This document shows positions 9,367 through 17,705 of a DNA stretch of 64,000 bases, in pieces; position 1 is the first letter of the stretch; each line of letters opens with the position of its first letter. Origin of the DNA: Peptostreptococcaceae bacterium (GTDB lineage Bacteria > Bacillota > Clostridia > Peptostreptococcales > Peptostreptococcaceae); assembly GCA_902363255.1 (NCBI GenBank), contig CABIZO010000003.1:62001-126000 (forward strand). Direction: 5' to 3'. Under the pieces are notes generated by a model, which saw only the letters and a list, made by a program, of their open reading frames with translations, was not told where the DNA came from and did not search any database. Made by a program: the position numbers and the translations under genes.

Positions 9367-10176
9367 TTATTCAAATATGGATTTGTATATCTCAAAATCT
9401 ATATCTTTAAAAACATTAATTATTACTTTCTCTATATTGCTATTATTATCTAAATAATCATCTATAGCTTTAATTGCTATATGAGCTGCTTCTTCATTTG
9501 GAAATCCAAATTCACCAGTAGATATACAACAGAATGCAATTGATTTTAAATTATGTTCTTCAGCTAATTTCAAACATGATATGTAACTTGATCTTAGATC
9601 ATGGAATAACTCTTTAGTTAATTTATCTTTAACTATTGGCCCCACTGTGTGAATCACATATTTACTAGGTAAATTGTATGCATTAGTTATTTTTGCACTA
9701 CCTGTAGACTCTAAATACCCTTGTTTTTTCATTATGATATTACATTCTTCTCTTAATTGAAGCCCTGCTTTTGAATGAATTGCATTATCTATACATTTAT
9801 GATTTGGTACAAAACATCCTAACATTTGGCTATTTGTAGCATTTACAATGGCATCAACTTTTAAATTAGTAATATCTCCTTTATATAAAACTAACCTGTC
9901 TTTATGTTTATTATTAGAGTTTTTAAAAACTTCTCCCACTGTTTGCAATTGATTAACATCAACTATTTTTTCTTGCTTCATTTCTTCTTGTAAGTATTCA
10001 TCTTGAATTTTTATAAATTTATCATCCATTTCCTTTGGGTCTCTTAAATTCATCAACCCTCTAAGCAAAGATTTTCTAGCTTTATAACTTGCTGGTACCT
10101 CCATATGTTTAAGATCATTTCCGTACTCTTTTATTAACTCATTTATTAAATAATTTAATCTCTCTTCTTGATTCAT
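9367..10176 (-). CDS. Zn-macrodomain protein (protein-ADP-ribose hydrolase type)
   Basis: This 269-residue protein has an N-terminal helical part (1-85) and a macrodomain from about residue 90. Seen: LYKGDITNLKVDAIVNATNS, the zinc-macro feature NHKCIDNAIHSKAGLQLREE, VIHTVGPIV, and CISTGEFGFPNEEAAHIA. Zn-macrodomains remove mono-ADP-ribose from proteins; in staphylococci and streptococci they sit beside a sirtuin (SirTM), a GcvH-like protein and a lipoate ligase. None of these is present here, so this one acts alone or with distant partners. GGGAGG precedes the ATG. It lies divergent from an HxlR regulator. Confidence 0.87.
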   Translation of the reverse strand: MNQEERLNYLINELIKEYGNDLKHMEVPASYKARKSLLRGLMNLRDPKEMDDKFIKIQDEYLQEEMKQEKIVDVNQLQTVGEVFKNSNNKHKDRLVLYKGDITNLKVDAIVNATNSQMLGCFVPNHKCIDNAIHSKAGLQLREECNIIMKKQGYLESTGSAKITNAYNLPSKYVIHTVGPIVKDKLTKELFHDLRSSYISCLKLAEEHNLKSIAFCCISTGEFGFPNEEAAHIAIKAIDDYLDNNSNIEKVIINVFKDIDFEIYKSIFE

Positions 10177-10229
10177 TTTTACCTCCCTAAAATATCAATC
10201 AATTTACTAATGTTACTTATATCTTATAT

Positions 10230-10307
10230 CTAAAATCCTAATTCACTTATTACCCTTATCATATCTTTATCAAAGAAAATCGTCTTAGCTTCATTATATA
10301 CATCCAT
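10230..10307 (-). CDS. 25-residue open reading frame upstream of the macrodomain gene
   Basis: A short frame of 25 codons runs from ATG 10307 with GGAAGG about nine bases upstream, and ends in VISELGF. It lies about 50 bases before the macrodomain gene and in the same direction. It could be a leader peptide, a small protein, or the start of a decayed gene. No family was recognised. Confidence 0.35.
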   Translation of the reverse strand: MDVYNEAKTIFFDKDMIRVISELGF

Positions 10308-10436
10308 TTATATTCACCTTCCCATATCCCCCTACTTTGCTATACACTTTCTACTTAGAATTTAATGTTTATTTGATTTTGTTTTGCTATATTTATATAA
10401 TAGTTGTATATAATTATTTCGTAAATACGGCACATT

Positions 10437-10455
10437 AAGGTAACAAGGTTACCTT
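10437..10455. promoter_or_regulatory. Palindromic operator upstream of the HxlR gene
   Basis: A perfect inverted repeat, AAGGTAAC - AAG - GTTACCTT, sits 37 bases before the GTG start of the HxlR regulator. HxlR proteins bind short palindromes at their own promoters, so autoregulation is the likely role. It may also affect the divergent small ORF and macrodomain gene. Confidence 0.6.
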
Positions 10456-10491
10456 TAAGTAACCCGTGACTAATGAAAGGGGGGAAGTATT

Positions 10492-10836
10492 GTGATAGTA
10501 AAAAAAGATTTACCTAATTGTCCTGTAGCTACTACAGTAAGCATTATCGGTAACAAGTGGAAACTATTAATTATTAGAAATCTTTTAACTGGATCTCAAA
10601 GGTTCACTGATTTACTTAATAATGTTGATGGTATAAGCAAGAAAGTATTAACTGAAAATCTTAGATCTTTAGAGGGTGATGGGATTATAAATCGTGAGGT
10701 ATTTCCTGATGAAGTACCTATAAAGGTTGAGTATAGTCTAAGTGACATAGGTAAGACTTTAAATGAAGTATTTGATATGCTTACAATCTGGGGAAATAAC
10801 TATAAAGAGCTTATAAAAAACTATTCTAGTGAATAA
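10492..10836 (+). CDS. HxlR family winged-HTH regulator
   Basis: This 114-residue protein is essentially one winged HTH domain. HxlR hallmarks: CPVATTVSIIGNKWKLLIIR at the N-terminus with the single conserved cysteine, GSQRFTDLLNNVDGISKKVL, and VEYSLSDIGKTL in the wing. Family members often sense reactive aldehydes, quinones or disulfide stress through that cysteine. The start is GTG after GGGGGAAG, in which the palindrome at 10437-10455 lies just upstream. It is convergent with cooS. No obvious effector enzyme lies beside it. Confidence 0.9.
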   Translation: MIVKKDLPNCPVATTVSIIGNKWKLLIIRNLLTGSQRFTDLLNNVDGISKKVLTENLRSLEGDGIINREVFPDEVPIKVEYSLSDIGKTLNEVFDMLTIWGNNYKELIKNYSSE

Positions 10837-10975
10837 AGTTTTATCTAAGTCGATAAGAACACATCATCTAAATAAACAGTTTTTTACTTATTTTAGCATA
10901 ATAAATAATCACTTGGCATTTATCCTACAATACCAAGTGATTGTAAGTATTTCTTCTTATTATAAATAAAAAATA

Positions 10976-12892
10976 TTATTTAAGTCCAAGTTTTTGTCTT
11001 TTACTTATTATATGAGCTTCTATACCTTTTGCTGCTTCAACAGGATCATCTCCTAAAGCTACTTTACCACCTGTTAATCCCTCAACATCTTCTGTAAGAA
11101 GTTTTACTAATTTAAGAGCACCAGTGACAAATGGAGTAGGAGATAAATGTGTATATGCTCCATATGCTACTGCAAACACACCATCTATAGTAGCCTTTTG
11201 TTCCATCCACTCTGGAGCTGTAACTGCTATAGGAAGATCTGGAATATCAACATCAAGATGATCTGCTAGTGCAGTAACAAGCATTGATATTCTACCTGTA
11301 TCAGTGCAAGTACCAAAGCTTAACACAGGAGGTATTTTAAGCATATTACATACTTCTTTTAAACCTTCCCCTGCATATTTTTCTATAGCCTCTAAGTTGC
11401 ATAATCCTGCTACTTCTAAAGCGTGATTACCACATCCACCAGCTACTACTAATATATCTCTTTTTATTAATTCTTTTGTTATATTAACTGTATTCCAATC
11501 TTGAGGACCATTTCTCAATGTAGAACAGTTTGCAAGGGCAACAATACCTTTTATTTTACCTGCTGAAATTACATCAACTAATGGATCAAGTGTATTTCCA
11601 AGAGCACCTAAAACAGCTTCTGTTGAAAATCCAGCTATAGCTTTTGTAACATATTTAGGAACCATTGGCTCGATTTTACCATGTCTTTTCTTAAAATTGT
11701 CTATTGCTATTTTAATTAAATTATCTGACATTTCATTAGCTTTTTCTGGATAATATGGCATCTTATGTTCTGTACCAGGTACACCTATTATTGTACTTAT
11801 ACTAACTAATGCTACCTGATATTTTTCAGCATATTGATCTATTGCTGGAGGTGAGCAGTTTTCTTCCATAGCAATGGCATCTACAGTACCAGTAGCAAGA
11901 AGTGGTTCTAGAGTTAACCAGTTACCCATAAGACCAACAAATATGTCGTCAACATCATATCTTTGTAGTAACTCTTGTCCTGTTTCAATAGAACCAACTA
12001 CTCTAATACCTTTAGCTCCTGCTGCTATAGCCTCATCTTTATACTCACCTTTTCTAAGTTTTTCTATTGTAAGTGCTCCTATCCAAGGTTGATGTCCATT
12101 AAATACTATATTTACATAGTCAGGGTCCATTATACCTAAGTCTACATTAACTTCATGAGGCATAGGAGTTCCAAATAATATATCTTGTACCATTTCAAGA
12201 CCTATTAGTGCTGTATATATAGTAGATAATCCTAATCTAAGAGCTTTTGTAGCAAGTGATACATAATCTCCATCTACATTTGTTAAACAGCTTGCAATTG
12301 AGTTTTGAACTTCATGATCAACACCAGAAGGATAAATATGAAGCTCTTTCCATACTGGTTTTCTTTTCTTTGGAGCAAAAGCTTCTGTCATTATACTAGG
12401 CTGGTCAGGACCTGCTTTCATATCTTTATCAAGCAAATCAGCTAATTGAATAGCAAGTTTATTAATATCTTGATTTGTATCTATACCTACTTTTTCACAC
12501 ATCCATTTTAATTTAGCTTCATCCTTTATATTAAATGGTGATTTACCTTCACCAGTAGATCTAAGTGTTCTAAATGCTTCGAATGCATGGTGTGCATATG
12601 TAGCTGCTCCCATTATATTTCTCATAAGAAAGTTTCTCATAGCCATGGCATCTGGTCCGATACCACAAACCCCTTTATCAACTCCTGTTTTTTCATTAAT
12701 TCTACAAGGTCCATGTGTACATAACTGACAACTTAAACCTTGAAGACAGAACTTACATCTTATTTTTTCTTGTGGTTCCCATCTTGAAAAAACACTTGAA
12801 AGTCCATCAGTTTGAATTCTTTTTAACATTTCTTCAACAGAATCATGATAACTTACACGACCTTCTAATCTCTCTTTAATTGTTTCACTCAT
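10976..12892 (-). CDS. cooS: Anaerobic carbon-monoxide dehydrogenase catalytic subunit
   Basis: This 638-residue Ni-Fe-S enzyme oxidises CO to CO2 reversibly in the cytoplasm. The cysteine-rich start (RCKFCLQGLSCQLCTHGPCR, Cys46-Cys63, plus GVCGIG) supplies the B and D clusters. Further motifs that build the C-cluster are ENCSPPAIDQ, ALANCSTLRNG, AGGCGNHALEV and SFGTCTDTGRISML. Length matches full CooS. AGGAG lies upstream of the ATG. No cooF-type ferredoxin, cooC nickel-insertion ATPase or acetyl-CoA synthase gene is next to it, so electrons must go to a partner encoded elsewhere. The next gene downstream is convergent. Confidence 0.95.
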   Translation of the reverse strand: MSETIKERLEGRVSYHDSVEEMLKRIQTDGLSSVFSRWEPQEKIRCKFCLQGLSCQLCTHGPCRINEKTGVDKGVCGIGPDAMAMRNFLMRNIMGAATYAHHAFEAFRTLRSTGEGKSPFNIKDEAKLKWMCEKVGIDTNQDINKLAIQLADLLDKDMKAGPDQPSIMTEAFAPKKRKPVWKELHIYPSGVDHEVQNSIASCLTNVDGDYVSLATKALRLGLSTIYTALIGLEMVQDILFGTPMPHEVNVDLGIMDPDYVNIVFNGHQPWIGALTIEKLRKGEYKDEAIAAGAKGIRVVGSIETGQELLQRYDVDDIFVGLMGNWLTLEPLLATGTVDAIAMEENCSPPAIDQYAEKYQVALVSISTIIGVPGTEHKMPYYPEKANEMSDNLIKIAIDNFKKRHGKIEPMVPKYVTKAIAGFSTEAVLGALGNTLDPLVDVISAGKIKGIVALANCSTLRNGPQDWNTVNITKELIKRDILVVAGGCGNHALEVAGLCNLEAIEKYAGEGLKEVCNMLKIPPVLSFGTCTDTGRISMLVTALADHLDVDIPDLPIAVTAPEWMEQKATIDGVFAVAYGAYTHLSPTPFVTGALKLVKLLTEDVEGLTGGKVALGDDPVEAAKGIEAHIISKRQKLGLK

Positions 12893-13235
12893 ATTTTTAT
12901 CTTATTCTCCTTTCTAGATTTGCACATCATTTAATATTATTTGCATATACTGATTTTTTATTTAATATAAAAAGAAACTAACAAGTCATATAACTTATTA
13001 GTTTCAATATTTTGCTATATTTTTTTATGTAATTGATAGAGATAAATATCCATAAGTCGCTTCCCCTATTGTACTAATAATTCCTTTTCTTTATTAATAA
13101 CAAGCTCTGTTAAAGCTTAGTAAAAATTCAATTAAAGAATTTGGTTTAGACTATTTTTCACACGGGTGATTTTTATAAAGCTCTAATAATCCGCCTACTC
13201 TTCCAGCACAAGTCATATCATATATTTTAAAGTAT
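12893..13235. other. Gap upstream of cooS with a hairpin and coding remnants
   Basis: This stretch holds no intact gene. A 13-bp inverted repeat with one wobble pair occupies 12974-13005. On the minus strand, 13170-13230 can be read as a short open segment (MTCAGRVGGLLELYKNHPC then stop), and the next 120 bases give broken coding-like frames. It looks like a decayed gene, but I cannot assign a family. Confidence 0.4.
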
Positions 13236-13270
13236 AAAAAAACTCACATCCTATGGATATGAGTTTTTTT
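13236..13270. terminator. Terminator at the left edge of the integrated element
   Basis: The stem aactcacatcc / ggatatgagtt (one wobble) has A- and T-runs on both sides and can act in both directions. It lies nine bases from the TGGTGGAGATGA repeat, so on the minus strand a CCA-ending sequence is followed directly by a terminator, the arrangement found after tRNA or tmRNA genes. Confidence 0.75.
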
Positions 13271-13279
13271 AGCTTTTAC

Positions 13280-13291
13280 TGGTGGAGATGA
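13280..13291. repeat. Left copy of 12-base repeat TGGTGGAGATGA (candidate attachment site)
   Basis: The identical 12-mer occurs at 25073-25084. Read on the minus strand it is TCATCTCCACCA, which resembles the 3' end of a tRNA or tmRNA with encoded CCA. The flanking TGATT-gttacg-AATCA can form a small hairpin. It could be attL or attR of the element. Confidence 0.4.
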
Positions 13292-13326
13292 TTCGTAACA
13301 ATCAAATCCACTATTTTATTTACTTA

Positions 13327-13839
13327 CTATTTTTTAATGTATTTATTAACAAAGTTAATCATATTTTCATCAAATATCCCTGCATTTTCTACCATCTCTA
13401 CAACATACTGGAATGGATTTGCAGGACCATACGTACCTCTTTGAATACTTAAAATTCCATCCTTAGATTTTATAATAAATCCATTATCCATATTTACAAA
13501 TTGACCATAATCAAGCTCGCCATAACCATCGTCTATTAATTCTGTTCCATCACCACATAAATATCCATCTGCCCACTCACTACGATCTACTACAAATTTA
13601 ACATATAATATTCTATCATTATTAATTAAATCTTCTTCATAATTATTATATACTCTCTCTGGTTCTATCTCATCATCACAAAGTTCTACATATACATCTT
13701 TTGCTATATTACTTGGTCTCATATATGCACATATATATTCTGGTTCTATACTTTGTTCAAAATTTTCACATACTTCATTTATAAAACCTGTAATATTAAA
13801 TTTATTAACTTCTATTTCTAATATTGTTTCTTTTCCCAT
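13327..13839 (-). CDS. Hypothetical protein of the integrated element
   Basis: This 170-residue acidic protein has no signal peptide or membrane segment and no family that I recognise. It starts at the ATG at 13837-13839, eight codons inside the longest frame, because AGGGAGGGAG stands just upstream. The sequence is rich in D, E, Y and N, with the central motif CGDGTELIDDGYGELDYGQF. It lies about 90 bases downstream of the recombinase in the same direction and is the outermost gene at the left edge of the element. This is where excision factors or host-takeover genes often sit, but nothing in the sequence proves such a role. Confidence 0.75.
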   Translation of the reverse strand: MGKETILEIEVNKFNITGFINEVCENFEQSIEPEYICAYMRPSNIAKDVYVELCDDEIEPERVYNNYEEDLINNDRILYVKFVVDRSEWADGYLCGDGTELIDDGYGELDYGQFVNMDNGFIIKSKDGILSIQRGTYGPANPFQYVVEMVENAGIFDENMINFVNKYIKK

Positions 13840-13931
13840 AATATCTCCCTCCATTATTACCATAAATACATATTATCATAATAAAAATATATATTAAATA
13901 TATATTTTTATTATACTCACTCTTAAAATGT

Positions 13932-15491
13932 TTAGTTTCGACTTTTATTTATACATAAATCATGACTTATTTCATTATCTACAAAAGAAAAGACCACGTT
14001 GAATATCACCTCAACGTGGTCTTTATATATTATTACTTCTTTCACATAATCTCCTATGAATTTTTTACACTCTGGTAAATTTCTAGTTAATACAAACTCT
14101 TTAAATCTACCAAACATATTTCTAATTTGTTCTTCTGTTATAAGTACCTCTTCGCCATCTGTTCTTTCTACAGATAACTCATTTATCTTAAGATCTAAGT
14201 TCAACTTCACTTGTTCTAACTCATCTAACTTATCCTTCAACATATTATTTACTATTCCACTCATAATAGCATTTAATATATTTTCTATTTCTTTATTAAC
14301 CTTTGTAAGTTTATTTCTAAGACTATCTAGCATTTCTTCATTACTTTTATTCTTATCTTGTAACTTCTTATTTAATTCCTTACTTAAAACTGGTATTGCA
14401 TCATCATTTAATACATGTTTTTCTAGTTCTGTTAACACAAACTCTTCTAATTCATCTCTTCTTATTTCTTTATTATCACAACCTCTCTTTTGCTTCCTAC
14501 ATCCACATCTATAAGATATATATACATTTTTATAAGAGTCATATCTCTTATTACCTTGATACATATGTCCACATTCTCCACAACGTACTAATCCAGTTAA
14601 TAGATAAAATGTACTTGCTTTATTTGTTCCTGGAGCTCTCTTTCTTTTCTTCATCATTTCTTGTGCTTGTTCAAATATTTCTTTGTCTATTATTTGTGGC
14701 ATACCTCCTTCAACCTTAATTATCTCTTCCTCACTCTTTTGTTTATGACCATTTCTTTTTCCATTAACACCTTTTCTTTGTGTCTTATTGAATACATAAA
14801 CTCCAGTATATTTCTCATTACTTAATATGCTATATAAGCTATTCTTACTAAAGTTTTTATTTTCTCTTTTTGTACGATATCCCAGTCTATTTAATTCATC
14901 TATTATTTGACTATAAGAATATCCATTTACATATTTATCAAATATAATTTTTACAGCTTTAGATTCTTCATCATTTATAATATAGGTTTTATCATATGCT
15001 AAATCATATCCTAATGGAGGGGTTCCTCCATTATGTCTAGCTTTTAATGCATTTTCTTTCTGGCCTTTTGCTACTTCTCTTGCTAAGTTATCTGAATAAT
15101 ACTGTGCCATTCCTTCTATTACTGATTCAAGTATCAAACTTTCAGGAGAATTATCAAGATTCTCCAATACACTTACTACTCTAATCCCTTTTAATTTTAG
15201 TTTCTGTTTATACATAGCTGAATCATACTTATCTCTAGAAAATCTATCTAATTTATGAACTATAACCATAGATATTCCTGTTGTATCATTCTCACAAAAC
15301 TTAATCATCTCTTGAAACTCTGGTCTATTTGCAGATGTAGCTGATTTAGCCCTATCTGCAAATATTTTAACTATTTGTATATTATTTTTCTCACAATATT
15401 CATTGATTGCTCTTACTTGAGCATCAATCGATTCATCTCTTTGATTATTACTAGAAAATCTTGCATATACTACTGCTCTTTCTATACTCAT
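13932..15491 (-). CDS. Large serine recombinase (integrase)
   Basis: This 519-residue site-specific recombinase probably integrates and excises the element. The N-terminal resolvase domain (1-150) shows VVYARFSSNNQRDESIDAQ with nucleophile Ser13 and KLDRFSRD. A recombinase domain (about 160-260) includes GGTPPLGYDL. A zinc ribbon follows (CGECGHMYQG ... YRCGCRKQKRGC), then a coiled-coil segment (about 370-440) typical of large serine integrases. The length matches the family. ATG follows AAAGGAG. A 127-residue gene ends 18 bases upstream. Unusually, a strong terminator-like hairpin lies inside the last part of the coding region (13989-14024), leaving about 20 codons beyond it. Confidence 0.93.
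   Translation of the reverse strand: MSIERAVVYARFSSNNQRDESIDAQVRAINEYCEKNNIQIVKIFADRAKSATSANRPEFQEMIKFCENDTTGISMVIVHKLDRFSRDKYDSAMYKQKLKLKGIRVVSVLENLDNSPESLILESVIEGMAQYYSDNLAREVAKGQKENALKARHNGGTPPLGYDLAYDKTYIINDEESKAVKIIFDKYVNGYSYSQIIDELNRLGYRTKRENKNFSKNSLYSILSNEKYTGVYVFNKTQRKGVNGKRNGHKQKSEEEIIKVEGGMPQIIDKEIFEQAQEMMKKRKRAPGTNKASTFYLLTGLVRCGECGHMYQGNKRYDSYKNVYISYRCGCRKQKRGCDNKEIRRDELEEFVLTELEKHVLNDDAIPVLSKELNKKLQDKNKSNEEMLDSLRNKLTKVNKEIENILNAIMSGIVNNMLKDKLDELEQVKLNLDLKINELSVERTDGEEVLITEEQIRNMFGRFKEFVLTRNLPECKKFIGDYVKEVIIYKDHVEVIFNVVFSFVDNEISHDLCINKSRN
13989..14024 (-). terminator. Terminator-like hairpin inside the recombinase coding sequence
   Basis: A perfect 14-bp inverted repeat (aaagaccacgttga ... 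tcaacgtggtcttt) with an 8-base loop is followed on the coding strand by TTCTTTTG. It encodes part of the recombinase (KDHVEVIFNVVF) about 20 codons before its stop. It would be expected to pause or end transcription before the stop codon, so it may limit integrase output or be a relic of an earlier gene end. Confidence 0.5.
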
Positions 15492-15509
15492 ATTTTTCTC
15501 CTTTCATTT

Positions 15510-15893
15510 TTATATTTCCTTTTCTATCTGTGCTTTTAGTAAATCACATATAAGCTTCATATATCCTTCTTTATTTTCATATATGGAGTTTATATGTTCT
15601 TCAATGTATCCTTTTTTGTCTTTCTTTTCTATTTCATTAAAATCACATTCTAATAAATACTCTTTATAAGTGTTATTTTTGAATGCATTAGAAATTTCAT
15701 ATTCTACAATATCGTTAAAAATCGCAAATAACATATTAAATTCTATTTCATGTTCTTCAATATTATTAAATCCATCAGATATAATCCTCATTATAATTTC
15801 ATTTATTTTACTACTTTGAGTTTTTGCATATAATCGGCTCTCATCATTATCACCTAAAAATTTTGCTATTATATCTCTATTATTATTTTTCAA
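15510..15893 (-). CDS. Hypothetical 127-residue protein upstream of the recombinase
   Basis: This charged, helix-rich protein has many E, K, N and I residues and no recognised domain. The start is TTG at 15893, supported by AAGGAGAGG about seven bases before it; no nearby ATG fits. It ends 18 bases before the recombinase start, so the two are translationally close and probably share a transcript. A helper or regulator of recombination is conceivable but not shown. Confidence 0.7.
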   Translation of the reverse strand: MKNNNRDIIAKFLGDNDESRLYAKTQSSKINEIIMRIISDGFNNIEEHEIEFNMLFAIFNDIVEYEISNAFKNNTYKEYLLECDFNEIEKKDKKGYIEEHINSIYENKEGYMKLICDLLKAQIEKEI

Positions 15894-15981
15894 AATAAAC
15901 CTCTCCTTAAACTGTATATATAAAATCTAAACTAATAAGTATAACTATAATATTTAATAACCTCCTATATCTTTACAAATA

Positions 15982-16010
15982 AAAAGAACTACATTAAATA
16001 TAGTTCTTTT
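15982..16010 (-). terminator. Terminator after the 50-residue ORF
   Basis: The stem aaaagaacta / tagttctttt with a short AT loop is followed by T's on the minus strand. It closes the small gene at 16015-16167 and separates the replication genes from the recombinase unit. Confidence 0.75.
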
Positions 16011-16014
16011 AAAA

Positions 16015-16167
16015 TTAATTTAATTTTTTAATCATCATAATAAATACATTTGCTAAACTTTCACTAATTTTCACATTTTCATTCACTTCCTTATTAGTAT
16101 ATTTAATCTTCGAATAATTCTTTGAATATAGATTCTTTCTATCAATTACAACTACAGTATTACTCAT
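16015..16167 (-). CDS. Small hypothetical protein, 50 residues
   Basis: The frame runs from ATG 16167, with GAAGGG seven bases upstream, to a stop at 16015 and encodes a basic peptide starting MSNTVVVIDRKNLYSKN. It is followed by a terminator. It lies between the origin-like region and the recombinase genes. No family recognised. The ribosome site, terminator and clean frame support a real gene. Confidence 0.6.
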   Translation of the reverse strand: MSNTVVVIDRKNLYSKNYSKIKYTNKEVNENVKISESLANVFIMMIKKLN

Positions 16168-16228
16168 TTTATTTCCCTTCTAATTTATAATATATATTCG
16201 AAATTTAATTAACTTCATATAGTACTAG

Positions 16229-16328
16229 TAGGTGGCAATTATGGCATATATAATTTAATTATCTTAAATTAATAACATATTTAATTATATATTTAAATTT
16301 GACTGCCACCATAGCCACCTAAGCCACC
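16229..16328. other. Origin-like region: GCCACC iterons and an inverted repeat around an AT-only core
   Basis: GCCACC occurs three times at exact 9-base spacing (16305, 16314, 16323), overlapping the last codons of the SF3 helicase. An 18-base near-complementary partner (taggtggcaattatggca, 16229-16246, 15 of 18 matching) lies across 57 bases of almost pure A/T. Short phased repeats beside an AT-rich melting region next to replication genes are typical of phage and plasmid origins. No origin activity can be shown from sequence alone. Confidence 0.45.
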
Positions 16329-17689
16329 CAACTCAGATGTTTAATAAACCTAGAGTTTTTGGATTTAGTTTCTTCTATTTTAATGCTTTCTTGTAAAGAT
16401 ACCCTTCTTAACTCTTTCCAAAATTTATGATTACTATCGGTACCATTGGCACTGATTAAGTTAGACTGCAACCAAGATATGTATCTATTAATTAATTCCT
16501 TTTTATCTATTTTATTATCTCTTTTATAAGTAAGATTCTCTTTAAAGAACATATAAACAGGATCTTGACTTTCTTTGTATGATTTTAACATCTCCTTAAC
16601 TGCATTTGATTTAGTGAATTTGTAACCATTATCTATTAACCTATGCATTCCTTGTAAAGACCATATAATAATCCCTTCAATTTCATTCTTTAACTTATCT
16701 AGCAAATCTACATCTTGCTCTTCATCTTTGATTATCCTATTAAATGGGATTATTTCTAACCTTCTATAAAAACCATTACTATTGTCCATAGTATTTGGTA
16801 ATGTATTACTTGCAAATATTAATTTGCAAGTAGGTCTATACTCAAATGGTTGTTTATTTTTAATATCTATAGTGATGGTATCACCTGCTGATATAGCTTT
16901 TATTTTTTCTGTATCGAAATCAACCTCATTTTCTGATGAAATATTTGCTTTTTTTCCAACTATTCTTGAGGGATGAAAATTCTGCTTGAATTGACTAATT
17001 GATACTGATGAAGTATTTTCACTTCCTATCATATAAGAAATCAAATCACAAAGAACACTCTTACCATTGCTACCAATTCCATAGAATAGAAAAAACTTAT
17101 GTGCTTTGTTCACATCTATTAAGATATATCCCATAATTTCTTGAATACACATTACTAACTCTTCATCATTACACATGCATTCATTAATAAATTTTAAAAA
17201 TATAGGACAATCAGCATTTGGATTATAGTTATTCGGAATATTTTTATTTACTACTAATTTCTCATTATATTTTTCTATACTTTTAGTATTTATATTGTAA
17301 ACACTGTTCTTAAAAAATATATATTTACTATATATAGGTAATTCATTTACAACATCATAGTCCCTATTTATTAAACTTATAATTCCAGATTCCACTTTTC
17401 CTTCCCAGAATCTTTTATCAATTGTATCTAAAATATACTTTATTAACCTTCGTAAGTCTTTAACTGTCAATATGTCTGTTAAGCCAGTTTTATAATTGAA
17501 TACTAAATATTCTTCCTTATAACATCTGATTACACAGGTACTTTTTAATACCTGTGTAAACTTCTTATAGCTAAATAATTCATCCCCTTTCTCATTCTGA
17601 TAAGTAATATTTCTTCTATATCTTTCATCTTTTAAATCTATTTTTGGATTTATATATTGTCTAGCAAATTCCTTGACTGTTTGCACCAT
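16319..17689 (-). CDS. P4-family phage/plasmid SF3 helicase (D5-type primase C-terminal region)
   Basis: This 456-residue AAA+ superfamily 3 helicase is of the kind that unwinds replication origins of phages and plasmids. Seen: the D5_N-like middle region, Walker A FYGIGSNGKSVLCDLI, the P4-family segment SSENEVDFDTEKIKAISAGD, sensor-type LIFASNTLPNTMD, and RRLEIIPFN. The first 150 residues show no clear primase catalytic motif, so it may be a helicase alone. GGGAGG precedes the ATG. Its start lies 17 bases after the small upstream gene, in an operon with a DNA polymerase. The last codons overlap the GCCACC iterons. Confidence 0.88.
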   Translation of the reverse strand: MVQTVKEFARQYINPKIDLKDERYRRNITYQNEKGDELFSYKKFTQVLKSTCVIRCYKEEYLVFNYKTGLTDILTVKDLRRLIKYILDTIDKRFWEGKVESGIISLINRDYDVVNELPIYSKYIFFKNSVYNINTKSIEKYNEKLVVNKNIPNNYNPNADCPIFLKFINECMCNDEELVMCIQEIMGYILIDVNKAHKFFLFYGIGSNGKSVLCDLISYMIGSENTSSVSISQFKQNFHPSRIVGKKANISSENEVDFDTEKIKAISAGDTITIDIKNKQPFEYRPTCKLIFASNTLPNTMDNSNGFYRRLEIIPFNRIIKDEEQDVDLLDKLKNEIEGIIIWSLQGMHRLIDNGYKFTKSNAVKEMLKSYKESQDPVYMFFKENLTYKRDNKIDKKELINRYISWLQSNLISANGTDSNHKFWKELRRVSLQESIKIEETKSKNSRFIKHLSWVA

Positions 17690-17705
17690 ATTCTACTTCC
17701 TCCCT

